Source of the DNA: Nitrospira sp.
Lineage (GTDB): Bacteria > Nitrospirota > Nitrospiria > Nitrospirales > Nitrospiraceae
Length of the DNA stretch: 35,809 nucleotides
Reading direction: 5' to 3'
Assembly: GCA_013140455.1 (NCBI GenBank)
Contig: JABFSU010000069.1
Coordinates: 1 to 35,809 of the forward strand
Numbering within the stretch: position 1 is the stretch's first letter; every line of letters starts with the position of its first letter. A model generated the notes under the pieces. That model did no database searches and was not told where the DNA came from. It saw nothing but the letters and a program-made list of their open reading frames with translations. The translations under genes and the position numbers were made by a program. This document shows positions 24,085 to 32,317 of this stretch, in pieces.

Positions 24085-25668
24085 TTACGCGGCCCTCCAG
24101 TCTTTTGAGACCAAGAGGAATAGGGCCGGCAGACTCAATAATACAATTAGCAGCGCCGCAGGCGCTGCTAATTGAAAATATTCCTCGCTCGCTTCCAGCC
24201 AGACGCGGATGGCTAATGTGTCGAAGCCGACCGGGCGTAAGAGCAACGTGGCCGGCAGTTCTTTCATGGTCTGAAGAAACATGAGTACCCAGGCGACGAC
24301 AAAGCCGTTGCGGACCAGCGGCAGGGTCACGCGGCGCCAGGTTTCGCGGACGCCCAGTCCCAAGGTGCGGGCAACTTCTTCGAGATTCGGCGTGATCTGC
24401 TGCAGGGCTGGTTCCAGCGATTGGAGCCCGGCCGGAAGAAAGTGGATCACGTAGGCGATGACCAACAGTAGGACTGTCCCATACATCACCGGGGCGATCT
24501 TCAGACAGAGCACGAGCACTGCGAGTGCAGCGACCGGTCCTGGTAGGACATAGCCGGCATAGGCGGCCTGGAGGCAGCCGATATTCAAAGCCGTCGGGCG
24601 TCGGCTTGCCAGATAGGCCAGGGGCAGGCCGATGATCACGCCGACGGTCGCGGCCGCGGCCGCCAGCAGAGCGCTGTTCCAGATGAAGCCAAAGAATCGG
24701 CTATCGATGATCGCGTGCGCTTCCGGCGAGAGACTCCAGGTGATCAGCAAGTAGGCGGGAATGCCGAAGGACATGGCGACGATCAGGCTCATGACCGCAG
24801 TGATGGAGGCAGCGCCGACCCAGGAGCAGCGCACGCACTGCGGCGGCCGGTAGCGGCCGGCGGTCTGATAGAAGCGGCTACGCTGGCGGAACCAGCGTTC
24901 CGTGACGAGAAACAGCAGAGCCAGTACAACGAGCAAGACGCTGAGGATGCTCGCGGCGGTATTGTCGGAACGTCCGGTCATCTGTTGAAAGACGGCATAG
25001 GTGAGAGTTTGGTACCGCAGCAGTGACACCGCGCCGAAATCCGAGACCACATAGAGAATGACCAGCGCGACTCCCGCGGCGATCGACGGACGTATGAGGG
25101 GAAGCGTCACGCGCCAGAGCGTCATGAGACGGGAGACTCCGCAGACTCGCGCGACTTCCTCGAACGATACATTCAGGCTTAGGAGGGCGCTACGTGTGAG
25201 CAGGTAGACAAAAGGAAAGGTATCCAAGGCCATGACGAGGGTTGTGCCCCAAAAGCTTTGCGGTGACACGATGCGGGCTTGCGGTCCGGCCCAGAGTTGC
25301 CAGAGGTGCTCCACCGGTCCGCCGAATCCCAGAAGATAGGTGTAGACGTAGGCCAGGACGTATGTGGGCATGGCGAGGGGAAGAATCAATGCGGCTTCCC
25401 AGAGGCGGCGTCCTGGAAAATCGAAACGGACCACCAGCCATGCCGTAGAGACCCCCAGGATCAGCGTGAGGACGGCGACCGCTCCTGCGAGAGTAATGGT
25501 ATTGAACAACAGCTCAGGAATTCTCGTCGCCCACAGGCGAGACCAGACAGCCGGGTCAGCCGAGAGTGCGAGGACGGTGACATAGCCGAGCGGAAGCAGA
25601 ATCAACCCGGCGGTGGCGATCGCGGCAAGTTGCAGCGGAGAAGCGAGCTGCTGGCGAAGCGTGGTCAC
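24085..25668 (-). CDS. fbpB: Ferric iron ABC transporter permease
   Basis: A 527-residue protein with about 12 helices, made of two fused permease halves, each with its ATPase-coupling EAA loop (EVARVCGVSRLMTLWRVTL and EVARTLGLGVRETWRRVTL). This fused form is typical of FbpB/FutB/SfuB iron permeases. The start is GTG 25668, with GAGG 6 bases upstream. It follows the binding protein by 15 bases. Confidence 0.87.
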   Translation of the reverse strand: MTTLRQQLASPLQLAAIATAGLILLPLGYVTVLALSADPAVWSRLWATRIPELLFNTITLAGAVAVLTLILGVSTAWLVVRFDFPGRRLWEAALILPLAMPTYVLAYVYTYLLGFGGPVEHLWQLWAGPQARIVSPQSFWGTTLVMALDTFPFVYLLTRSALLSLNVSFEEVARVCGVSRLMTLWRVTLPLIRPSIAAGVALVILYVVSDFGAVSLLRYQTLTYAVFQQMTGRSDNTAASILSVLLVVLALLFLVTERWFRQRSRFYQTAGRYRPPQCVRCSWVGAASITAVMSLIVAMSFGIPAYLLITWSLSPEAHAIIDSRFFGFIWNSALLAAAAATVGVIIGLPLAYLASRRPTALNIGCLQAAYAGYVLPGPVAALAVLVLCLKIAPVMYGTVLLLVIAYVIHFLPAGLQSLEPALQQITPNLEEVARTLGLGVRETWRRVTLPLVRNGFVVAWVLMFLQTMKELPATLLLRPVGFDTLAIRVWLEASEEYFQLAAPAALLIVLLSLPALFLLVSKDWRAA

Positions 25669-25683
25669 AACGGGCCTCGTGAA

Positions 25684-26751
25684 TTAGCGGAGGCCCATTT
25701 GCTCGATGAGCGTCAGAGTCGGTTCTCGGAGTTCAGCCAATCGAGTCAGCGGCACCAGGGCCGCGCGGAAACTTTTCCGATCGACCAGGGCCGGGTCGGC
25801 CTTGACCTCCGGATGGAGCGGATACTCTTTATCCAGGTCGGCAAACATCTTCTGTCCGGCTTGTGCCACGAGAAACTCGATCAGCAGCTTCGCATTGTCG
25901 ACATGGGTGCTCGATTTGGTGATGCCGATCCCTGTCACGTTCATAATCGCGCCCATACCACCGTCTTTTTGATCCGGCATGATGACGGCCAATGGCGCGG
26001 TGGGCTGCGTGGCGAGATGGCGGTACACGTAGTAATGATTCACAATGCCCACAGCGACCTGTCCTTTGGCCACGGCATCCACGATCTGAGAGCTCTTCTG
26101 GTAGACCTGCGAGCCAGCGTTGTCACGCAGGCCTTCCAGGAATTTCTTGGTGCGCTCGTCGCCGTGCGTGGCGCGGATCACCGACACGCCCGCTTGAAGA
26201 TACTCACTGCCTGAGTTGGGAATCGCGAGCTTGTCTTTCCATTGGGGATTCGCCAGGTCGAGCAGGGAGTTGAGCTGATCGGGCTTCACCATCGTCGTGT
26301 TGTACGCAATAATCCAGAACCGGCCGGAGAGACCGACCCAGCTGTTGTCTGCGGCGCGGAACTGCGAAGGAATGGCTCGCTCGATCTCGCGCATGTTGAG
26401 CGGCCGCAACAGTCCTGCTCCCCGAGCGAGTTCAAGGCTTCCGGCATCATTGGTCAACAGGAGGTCAGCCGGGGTTCGATCGCCTTCTGCCTTCAGTCGG
26501 TTGACGAGTTCCGTGGTGCCGGAGGATAGCAGATCTACCTGGATGCCCGTTTTTGCGGTAAACGCGTCGAAGACCGGCTTAATGAGTCGTTCGGCCCGGC
26601 CTGAATAGACGACCAGTTTGTCGGCCGCAAACGAATCTGTATGCGGAAAGGAGAATGAGCTGAATGCGATGAGGATCAGAAGGAGCACTGGCATGTGGCG
26701 ACGATGAAGAGAAGTCATGGATGAGCAAAATCGTTCCAGGAAAGTAGCCAT
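25684..26751 (-). CDS. fbpA: Ferric iron-binding periplasmic protein
   Basis: A 355-residue extracytoplasmic solute-binding protein with a signal peptide (cleavage likely after SFAA) and the FbpA/FutA fold. It begins KLVVYSGRAE, and a Tyr-Tyr pair in IVNHYYVYRH (about residues 235-244) corresponds to the iron-binding tyrosines of the family. ATG 26751 with AGGAAG about 10 bases upstream was preferred over the ATG at 26718. A weak Fur-like site lies at 26780-26794. Transported iron may also be other transition-metal ions. Confidence 0.85.
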   Translation of the reverse strand: MATFLERFCSSMTSLHRRHMPVLLLILIAFSSFSFPHTDSFAADKLVVYSGRAERLIKPVFDAFTAKTGIQVDLLSSGTTELVNRLKAEGDRTPADLLLTNDAGSLELARGAGLLRPLNMREIERAIPSQFRAADNSWVGLSGRFWIIAYNTTMVKPDQLNSLLDLANPQWKDKLAIPNSGSEYLQAGVSVIRATHGDERTKKFLEGLRDNAGSQVYQKSSQIVDAVAKGQVAVGIVNHYYVYRHLATQPTAPLAVIMPDQKDGGMGAIMNVTGIGITKSSTHVDNAKLLIEFLVAQAGQKMFADLDKEYPLHPEVKADPALVDRKSFRAALVPLTRLAELREPTLTLIEQMGLR

Positions 26752-26779
26752 AAAGCGTGGTCTTCCTCGCGATTGAAAT

Positions 26780-26794
26780 TGATAAATCGTCTCA
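26780..26794. promoter_or_regulatory. Possible Fur box before iron ABC operon
   Basis: TGATAAATCGTCTCA keeps the outer TGATAA and TCA of the 7-1-7 Fur consensus but has four mismatches. Position, just before an iron transporter operon, is the main support. Confidence 0.35.
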
Positions 26795-26821
26795 AGAAGA
26801 TAGCAAAACAAACGGCAGGGG

Positions 26822-27253
26822 TCAATGACGGCAGCGCGAACAGAGGCCGTAGAGTTCGAGGCGGTGCGTGGTGATGGTGAACCCGTTTCTGGTGGCGACC
26901 TCTTCCTGCAGCTTCTCGATCTCACAGTTCTCGAACTCGACGATCTTATGGCAGTCGGTGCAAATCAGATGGTCGTGGTGGCCCTTGTGGGAAATGTTGT
27001 CATATTGGGTTTGCGTGCCGAAATGCCGGGCTTGTGCCAGGTCTGCCTCACAAAAGAGGTTGAGCGTGCGATAGATGGTCGCGAGCCCCAGATGCGGGTC
27101 TTTCTTCGCCAGTTGGTGGTACATCTCTTCCGCTGTGATGTGCTCCTGTTGGAGGAAGGCCTCGAGAATGAGTTCACGCTGACGCGTGTACTTCAGCTGG
27201 TGCTTGCCGAGGTGCGCTTTCAGTGCTTCTATTTCTTTCACATGTTTAGGCAT
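26822..27253 (-). CDS. fur: Fur-family metal-responsive repressor
   Basis: A 143-residue Fur family protein with an N-terminal winged helix (GLATIYRTLNLF, about 56-67) and the metal sites HHDHL (92-96), Cys98-X2-Cys101 and Cys138-X2-Cys141. Fur represses iron-uptake genes when iron is plentiful. Fur is the natural candidate for the boxes at 7521, 19493 and 26780. The promoter at 27286-27314 precedes it. Zur or PerR members look similar, but the iron genes around it favour Fur. Confidence 0.85.
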   Translation of the reverse strand: MPKHVKEIEALKAHLGKHQLKYTRQRELILEAFLQQEHITAEEMYHQLAKKDPHLGLATIYRTLNLFCEADLAQARHFGTQTQYDNISHKGHHDHLICTDCHKIVEFENCEIEKLQEEVATRNGFTITTHRLELYGLCSRCRH

Positions 27254-27285
27254 AGAGTCCGGCCGACCTTCCTTTCAAAGGAGCT

Positions 27286-27314
27286 ATTAAAGACCAAAGC
27301 CGGCAGAGGGTCAA
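27286..27314 (-). promoter_or_regulatory. Sigma-70-type promoter for fur
   Basis: On the minus strand TTGACC and TTTAAT are separated by 17 bases, 33 bases before the fur start codon. No ribosome site better than GGAAGG is visible in the leader. Confidence 0.5.
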
Positions 27315-27350
27315 GGGGGGAAAAGGGGGGGAAATGGCGAGCGGATGGGT

Positions 27351-27380
27351 TTGACGATTCTCTAGCTGGCTGTCTATAGT
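27351..27380 (+). promoter_or_regulatory. Sigma-70-type promoter for the 27411 gene
   Basis: TTGACG and TATAGT are separated by 18 bases, and the start codon at 27411 lies 31 bases further on. It points away from the fur promoter on the other strand. Confidence 0.55.
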
Positions 27381-27410
27381 TCGATCTTTCCTGATTATCG
27401 GAGAGGATAG

Positions 27411-27974
27411 ATGAGAAAGCCCAACCAGATTACAGTCGATCGCGCGCTCCTTCTCTATGTGTTGTACCTTGCGGAACCGCACGGACTGCTGAGTGACGTC
27501 AAGTTACAGCAGCTGGGCTTTCTCTGCGAGCTCCAGACATTTGGCAAAGGCTTCAAGGGGTTTCACTTCGAGTTTTTTCGATTCGCGTACGGGGCCTTCA
27601 GCAAGGATCTGGACAATGATCTGATGTCACTGCGCCGGAAAGAGCGGGTCGAAAACTTCACCTTGTCTGATCAAGCAAAAGAGGACGTGATTCCGCTCTT
27701 ACTTAAAGGCATCGAAGGCGTGGAGCCGAATGAAAAAGTGAAGGAGATTGTCGATGCGGTTATGACGACCTACGGTCCTCAAGACAGCGGCGCTATCACG
27801 AATTCAGTCGAAGCCGTCGAGCTGAGTACGCCTCAAGATCCCGAGTTCAAGATTCCCATACGCGACATTGTCTTCCATACGACGCTGCTGGTTCCGCACC
27901 GCATCGAGGTGCAGGCTGAATTCACGCTAGCGCCTGCCATTCTCGCCAAACTCAACATCGCGATGGGGTATTAG
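27411..27974 (+). CDS. Panacea-like (DUF4065-type) protein, uncertain
   Basis: A 187-residue cytoplasmic protein. The segment KLQQLGFLCELQTFGKGFKG followed by an aromatic FEFFRFAYGAFSKDL and DLMSLRR resembles the Panacea (formerly DUF4065) pattern of KLQKL, then a YGP-like turn, then a short charged helix. Panacea proteins are often antitoxins, but no toxin-like partner is next to it (the neighbour at 28017 is a receiver protein on the other strand). GAGAGGATAG precedes ATG 27411. I assign only the possible family, not a function. Confidence 0.5.
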   Translation: MRKPNQITVDRALLLYVLYLAEPHGLLSDVKLQQLGFLCELQTFGKGFKGFHFEFFRFAYGAFSKDLDNDLMSLRRKERVENFTLSDQAKEDVIPLLLKGIEGVEPNEKVKEIVDAVMTTYGPQDSGAITNSVEAVELSTPQDPEFKIPIRDIVFHTTLLVPHRIEVQAEFTLAPAILAKLNIAMGY

Positions 27975-28016
27975 CCGTTCACGGCCTGCTGCACGGCGAG
28001 TCAGCCCTGTCGGGCA

Positions 28017-28430
28017 TTAGCGAACGTGAGCAGCCGACATAGGCGGCGATTCACCCTTCAGTGCGCGTGCGGCTGTATCCGTCACGCCGGCTAACGAGTC
28101 GGAAGTGACGGGAACGAGCCAGGCATGCAGGGCTCGTGCGGCGGCTCCGCCGTAGGCCAGCCCTGCACTCTGGTCTTCGCGCGTGACGGCGATGAAGGGC
28201 GTATTGGGGTGCAGGTTACGAAAGAGCACGAGTCGGGAGAGCCCGTCATGGTCTCCGGAGCGTACTTCCGCCACAATCAAGTCATAGCCTGAGACCTGCC
28301 GTACTCCGGGTTGGCTCAAGATGTCCCTGGTGTTTGGCACCCCGAGCACTGCCGTTCCCTCTTGCCCGATGGACTGACGAAGTGAATCCCGGAACGTGGC
28401 GTCGTCGCTAATAAGGAGAATGGTGGGCAT
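28017..28430 (-). CDS. Degenerate receiver-domain protein
   Basis: A 137-residue single receiver-like domain beginning MPTILLISDDATFRDSL. The phosphoacceptor Asp that should follow the DLIV strand is Glu here (YDLIVAEVRSG), the two acidic residues near the start are present, and the Thr/Lys switch region is only partly kept (AVTREDQ). Such pseudo-receivers often act without phosphorylation. ATG 28430 was chosen over a frame extension to 28523 that adds a basic N-terminus without ribosome site. It lies alone between the Panacea-like and M32 genes. Confidence 0.6.
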   Translation of the reverse strand: MPTILLISDDATFRDSLRQSIGQEGTAVLGVPNTRDILSQPGVRQVSGYDLIVAEVRSGDHDGLSRLVLFRNLHPNTPFIAVTREDQSAGLAYGGAAARALHAWLVPVTSDSLAGVTDTAARALKGESPPMSAAHVR

Positions 28431-28642
28431 GCAATGGTACCTGCCTATTCGATGAGCGGGTGGAAGCGCGCCAATAGCCTGTTCTCTGGTCCGGATGAGC
28501 CGGGCGCGTTTTCTCTTGTGCATCCGGTCACGACGGGCACAGTGAGACCAATGTGTCGGAGGGTAGCGGGTTAATAGCCTTGGCGACAGAGCCTTATGGC
28601 ATAGGGCTGATTGCCTGCCGAGATCCCGGTAGTGGACAGGTT

Positions 28643-30175
28643 TTACAGTTTGTAGAGCTCGCCGTACTTCTTTTCGAGGTAGGTCAGGAAGGGTTCCGGG
28701 TTGATGCTTTTTCCGGTCACGCGTTGGGCGAGATGGTCCGGGGTAAACATGCGGCCCCAGCGATGAATTTTCTGTTCCAGCCAGCGGCGCAGCACCAGCA
28801 ATTGGCCGGCCGCGATTTCATCGTCCAGGTGGGGGATCTCCAGCTTGGCTTGTTCGAAGAACTGGACCGAATAGAGATTGCCCAAGGTATAGGTCGGGAA
28901 GTAACCGAAGGCGCCGAATGACCAGTGGACATCCTGCAACACGCCTTCGGCATCAGTCGGGGGAGTGATGCCGAGATAGTCCTGCATCTTCTGGTTCCAG
29001 ATGCCCGGCAAATCGCCGGGGTCGGTCCGGCCTTCGATGAGATCCTGCTCGATTTCGAAGCGGAGCATGATGTGTAGATTGTAGGTGAGTTCATCGGCTT
29101 CCACACGGATAAAGGAGGGCTTCACGCAATTGATGGCCGCGTAAAAGTGCTCCAGATCGATGCCGCGCAATTGGTGGTGAAACGTCTGTTGCAGGATCGG
29201 GTAGAAGAACTGCCAGAACGCCCGTGACCGCCCCACGCAGTTTTCCCACATACGCGACTGGCTCTCGTGGATGCCGAGCGACACGGATTCCCCGAGCGGC
29301 GTGCCGAAGTAGCGCTGGTCGAGTCCTTGATCGTAGAGGCCATGGCCGCCTTCGTGAATACAACTGAAGAGGCAGGACTGTAGTTCGTGCTCATGGATGC
29401 GGGTGGTCACGCGCACGTCGGTCGGATGGAACGACGTCGTGAACGGATGGGCGGAGAGGTCCAGTCGTCCGCGCTCAAAATCATAGCCCATGGCGATGAG
29501 GACGAGTCGGCCGAATTCCAGTTGCCGGGCCTGATCGTATGAGTGCCGGAGAATGCTGTCGTCGATCTGCGTCGGGCTTTGGGTCACGCGCTTGAGCAGC
29601 GGTACGAGACGCGCTTTCATCTGCGCAAACAACGGACGGAGCGTGGCAATGGTGGACCCGGGTTCGTAGACGTCCAGCATCGCATCGTAGGGCGAGGTTT
29701 TGTACCCGAGGTATTCAGCCTCTTCCCGTTTGAGCGCCAACACCGTGCGGAGGTTGGGAAGAAACTGGCGAAAGTTGTTCTGCTCTTTAGCCTCGGCCCA
29801 GACCTGCTGCGCCAGGGAGGTTTCCCGGCTGAGTCTGATCACAAAATCGGAGGGGAGCTTTTTCGCGCGGCTGAAATCCCGCCAGATTTCGCGGAGCAAC
29901 GAGCGCGAGGGTTCGTCCCACAGATCGCCGGGTTGATCGATGGCCTGTCCGGTCGTCGAGTCGATGGTGGCGGCCAGGAACCGTTCGATGTCCGGGGCGA
30001 CGAGTTTGTCGTGTGCGATGCCTTGGAGTACGGCGATTTGTTCTGCCCGCGCTTCCCCGCCGCCGGCCGGCATGTGCGTTTCCTGATCCCATGACAAGAC
30101 GGATGCGGCGCTGTTGATTCTGGTGATCTCCAGCAGCTTGGTTGTGAGTGGTTCAAGCGTCGCAACAGTCTTCAC
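28643..30175 (-). CDS. M32-family metallocarboxypeptidase
   Basis: A 510-residue cytoplasmic protein with the M32 zinc motif HEGGH (His274, Glu275, His278) and third ligand Glu304 in GIHESQSRMWEN. Full family length and conserved C-terminal LGNLYSVQFFEQAK support an active Taq-type carboxypeptidase, which removes C-terminal residues from peptides. The start is GTG 30175, with GAGGAG 7 bases before it. It is divergent from the O-methyltransferase. Confidence 0.9.
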   Translation of the reverse strand: MKTVATLEPLTTKLLEITRINSAASVLSWDQETHMPAGGGEARAEQIAVLQGIAHDKLVAPDIERFLAATIDSTTGQAIDQPGDLWDEPSRSLLREIWRDFSRAKKLPSDFVIRLSRETSLAQQVWAEAKEQNNFRQFLPNLRTVLALKREEAEYLGYKTSPYDAMLDVYEPGSTIATLRPLFAQMKARLVPLLKRVTQSPTQIDDSILRHSYDQARQLEFGRLVLIAMGYDFERGRLDLSAHPFTTSFHPTDVRVTTRIHEHELQSCLFSCIHEGGHGLYDQGLDQRYFGTPLGESVSLGIHESQSRMWENCVGRSRAFWQFFYPILQQTFHHQLRGIDLEHFYAAINCVKPSFIRVEADELTYNLHIMLRFEIEQDLIEGRTDPGDLPGIWNQKMQDYLGITPPTDAEGVLQDVHWSFGAFGYFPTYTLGNLYSVQFFEQAKLEIPHLDDEIAAGQLLVLRRWLEQKIHRWGRMFTPDHLAQRVTGKSINPEPFLTYLEKKYGELYKL

Positions 30176-30278
30176 GTCCGGCCTCCTCGCGTATGCTAAG
30201 ATCTCGATTCCTCAGCCAGTCTACGCAAGGGGGACAGGATTTTTCAAATGATGCCGAAATGATGCGGAAGGATCGGGA

Positions 30279-30929
30279 ATGAAGACGTTGATCGCTCCTG
30301 AGATCGAAACCTATGCTCAGGCGCACTCCATGCCGGAATCCGACGTGGCCCGCGCGCTCCGTGAGGAGACACAGCGGACCATGGAGTATGCGCAGATGCT
30401 CGTCGGGCCGCTGGAAGGAGCGTTCCTCAAAATGATGGCGCAGCTGGTCGGGGCGACGCGTGTCCTGGAAATCGGGATGTTCACCGGCTACAGCGCACTC
30501 TGTTTCGCGGAAGCGATCCCTACCGATGGCCGCGTGGTCACCTGCGAGATCGACGAATCTTCGGCAGCGTTGGGGCGGAAGCATTTCGCCAACAGCCCGC
30601 ATGGCAAGAAGATCGAGATCCGTCTCGGCCCGGCATTGGAAACCATGCGAGAGCTGGCCGGTCCATTTGATGTGATCTTTATCGATGCCGACAAGGTCAA
30701 TTACCTGAACTATTATCGCTGGGCGCTCGATCTGCTGTCGCCTGCTGGCGTGATCCTGATCGACAATGTATTGTGGGACGGCGATGTGCTGAAGCAGCCG
30801 CCGCCCGATGAGAAAACGGCGGCGATCCAGGAATTGAATCGGACGGTGGCCGGCGATCCGCGCGTGACGGCCGTCTTGGTGACGATTCGCGATGGGGTCC
30901 TGGTGATACGGAAAAAGGCGTCGGTGTGA
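30279..30929 (+). CDS. Class I SAM-dependent O-methyltransferase
   Basis: A 216-residue protein of the CCoAOMT-like family. Motif I is VLEIGMFTGYSALCFAEA (about residues 63-80), the metal/substrate motif is FIDADKVNYLNYY (about 131-143), and IDNVLWDGDV follows. The family methylates catechol-type hydroxyls in a divalent-metal-dependent way; the substrate here is unknown. AAGGA precedes ATG 30279. The stop overlaps the start of the transporter gene (TGATG), so the two are coupled. Confidence 0.88.
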   Translation: MKTLIAPEIETYAQAHSMPESDVARALREETQRTMEYAQMLVGPLEGAFLKMMAQLVGATRVLEIGMFTGYSALCFAEAIPTDGRVVTCEIDESSAALGRKHFANSPHGKKIEIRLGPALETMRELAGPFDVIFIDADKVNYLNYYRWALDLLSPAGVILIDNVLWDGDVLKQPPPDEKTAAIQELNRTVAGDPRVTAVLVTIRDGVLVIRKKASV

Positions 30930-31834
30930 TGCGGTCGCCTTCGACCAATGCCGCCTATGGTGCGCTCGCGCTTGCCGCTGTGTTGTGGGGCGGGTCGATC
31001 GTCGCGCAGAAGCTGGCATTGGGATCGTTTTCCGCCGTCGAAGCGTCGGTGTTGCGCGACATCGGCGGGCTGGCCATTCTACTCACGACCTGGTGGTGGC
31101 AGGAGGGGACGCTGGCCACGATGTCAGGCAGGGACCTGCGCGTGCTGTTTCTGCTCGGGCTTGGAGTGCTGGGCAATCACCTCCTGATTCTGATGGGGCT
31201 CAAGTATGTCAGCGGGGCGGTGGCCGGGGTCATCATCGGATCGGCCCCAGTGGTCACCGCGCTGCTGTCTTCGGTCATGATCCAGGACGTCCCGCTCCGA
31301 TCGGTGTGGGCCGGGGGACTACTCTCCTGTGCGGGTGTCGCCCTCGTGTCGATTGCAGGGTTTCAGGCCGCCGGCGAACATCCGGTGTTAGGCAGTCTGC
31401 TCGTGTTTCTCGGCGTGGTGAGCTGGGCGCTCTATAGTATCGGCAGCCGCGCCGTGATGGACCGGATCTCCCCCTTGACCGTCAACTGGACGACGCTGCT
31501 TGTCGCCACGGTAATCCAGATTCCTCTCCTATGGACCGATCACAAGATGCTCGACGCCGGGGTGGCATCGGTCACGATGCCGGATTGGCTGGCGCTGGCG
31601 TATCTCGTCGTGTTTGCCACGGCTGTGGCGCAGCAGGCCTGGTTGTTCGGTGTGCAGGGCATCGGGCCCTCCCGGGCGTCGATCCTCGGCAACCTCACGC
31701 CGGTTGCGGCGGTCGCTCTCTCGGTCCTGATTCTGCATGAGTCGGTCGGTCCGGTGGAGATCGTCGGGATTGTGTTGATCCTCGCCGGTGTCTGGGTGGT
31801 CGATCGATCCACAAAGATGCCGGTCAATTCGTAA
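30929..31834 (+). CDS. EamA-family (DMT) transporter
   Basis: A 301-residue protein with ten predicted helices in two EamA repeats, the typical DMT superfamily exporter plan. The first repeat is AALAAVLWGGSIVAQKLALG. ATG 30929 overlaps the methyltransferase stop codon. Substrates of the family are diverse (amino acids, metabolites), so the transported compound is not known; coupling with the methyltransferase suggests a methylated product. Confidence 0.85.
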   Translation: MRSPSTNAAYGALALAAVLWGGSIVAQKLALGSFSAVEASVLRDIGGLAILLTTWWWQEGTLATMSGRDLRVLFLLGLGVLGNHLLILMGLKYVSGAVAGVIIGSAPVVTALLSSVMIQDVPLRSVWAGGLLSCAGVALVSIAGFQAAGEHPVLGSLLVFLGVVSWALYSIGSRAVMDRISPLTVNWTTLLVATVIQIPLLWTDHKMLDAGVASVTMPDWLALAYLVVFATAVAQQAWLFGVQGIGPSRASILGNLTPVAAVALSVLILHESVGPVEIVGIVLILAGVWVVDRSTKMPVNS

Positions 31835-31889
31835 CGCTACTCAAGAGTAAGGTGTTCTACCATAAGGAAATTCCTGATTGTGGAATAAT

Positions 31890-31920
31890 GGCCCTAGTAC
31901 TGATTCTATCAGGGCCTTTC
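31890..31920 (+). terminator. Terminator after the transporter gene
   Basis: GGCCCT pairs with AGGGCC around a 15-base loop and is followed by TTTCC. The stem is short, so strength is uncertain. It ends the methyltransferase-transporter pair before the 32138 gene. Confidence 0.5.
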
Positions 31921-32137
31921 CTGTACGATGCCCCTCATTCATGCGTGCTCATCCGTGCCGCACAGGCCCTGTGCCTCATTCCCCCTGCCATTCCAAGGCC
32001 GACTGGCCGCATTCCATACAACATTGTTCCCTCACTGGGTCTGCACGTAGAGAGGCCTTCGGGTGTGATTCGTCGCACAGGGTGACGGGATCTTTCCCTG
32101 ATCCGGGCTGCTTCATGATTACAGTGACCCACTGCCT

Positions 32138-32317
32138 ATGAGGACTCGGACAATCCATATCGCTATCGGCTTGATACTGGCAGGAACGTTCCTATTCGAT
32201 TGTTTCACGCCGCTGGGGTATCAGGAGTTCCTGCTCTATGCGGTGCCGATTGTGCTCACGCTCTGGCTGGAGCAGGCGTGGTCTACCTATCGGTGGCGGG
32301 TCTGGCGACGCTCCTAG
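32138..32317 (+). pseudogene. N-terminal fragment of the sensor kinase, out of frame
   Basis: From ATG 32138 the frame encodes a membrane start, with helices in AIGLILAGTFLFD and EFLLYAVPIVLTLWL, that resembles the first part of similar membrane sensor kinases. It ends in a stop at 32315 after the frame slips. The next helix (VVYLSVAGLATLLAYAG) continues in the frame of the main kinase ORF. One base appears missing near 32265-32290. It should be read together with the kinase entry that follows. Confidence 0.5.

Noticed and set aside
30153-31019. 288-codon minus-strand frame opposite the methyltransferase
   Set aside because: Its residues are basic and low in hydrophobic pattern, and the plus-strand gene has clear motifs.
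32262-32290. Programmed -1 frameshift in the kinase
   Set aside because: No X-XXY-YYZ slippery heptamer and no clear downstream pseudoknot are visible.
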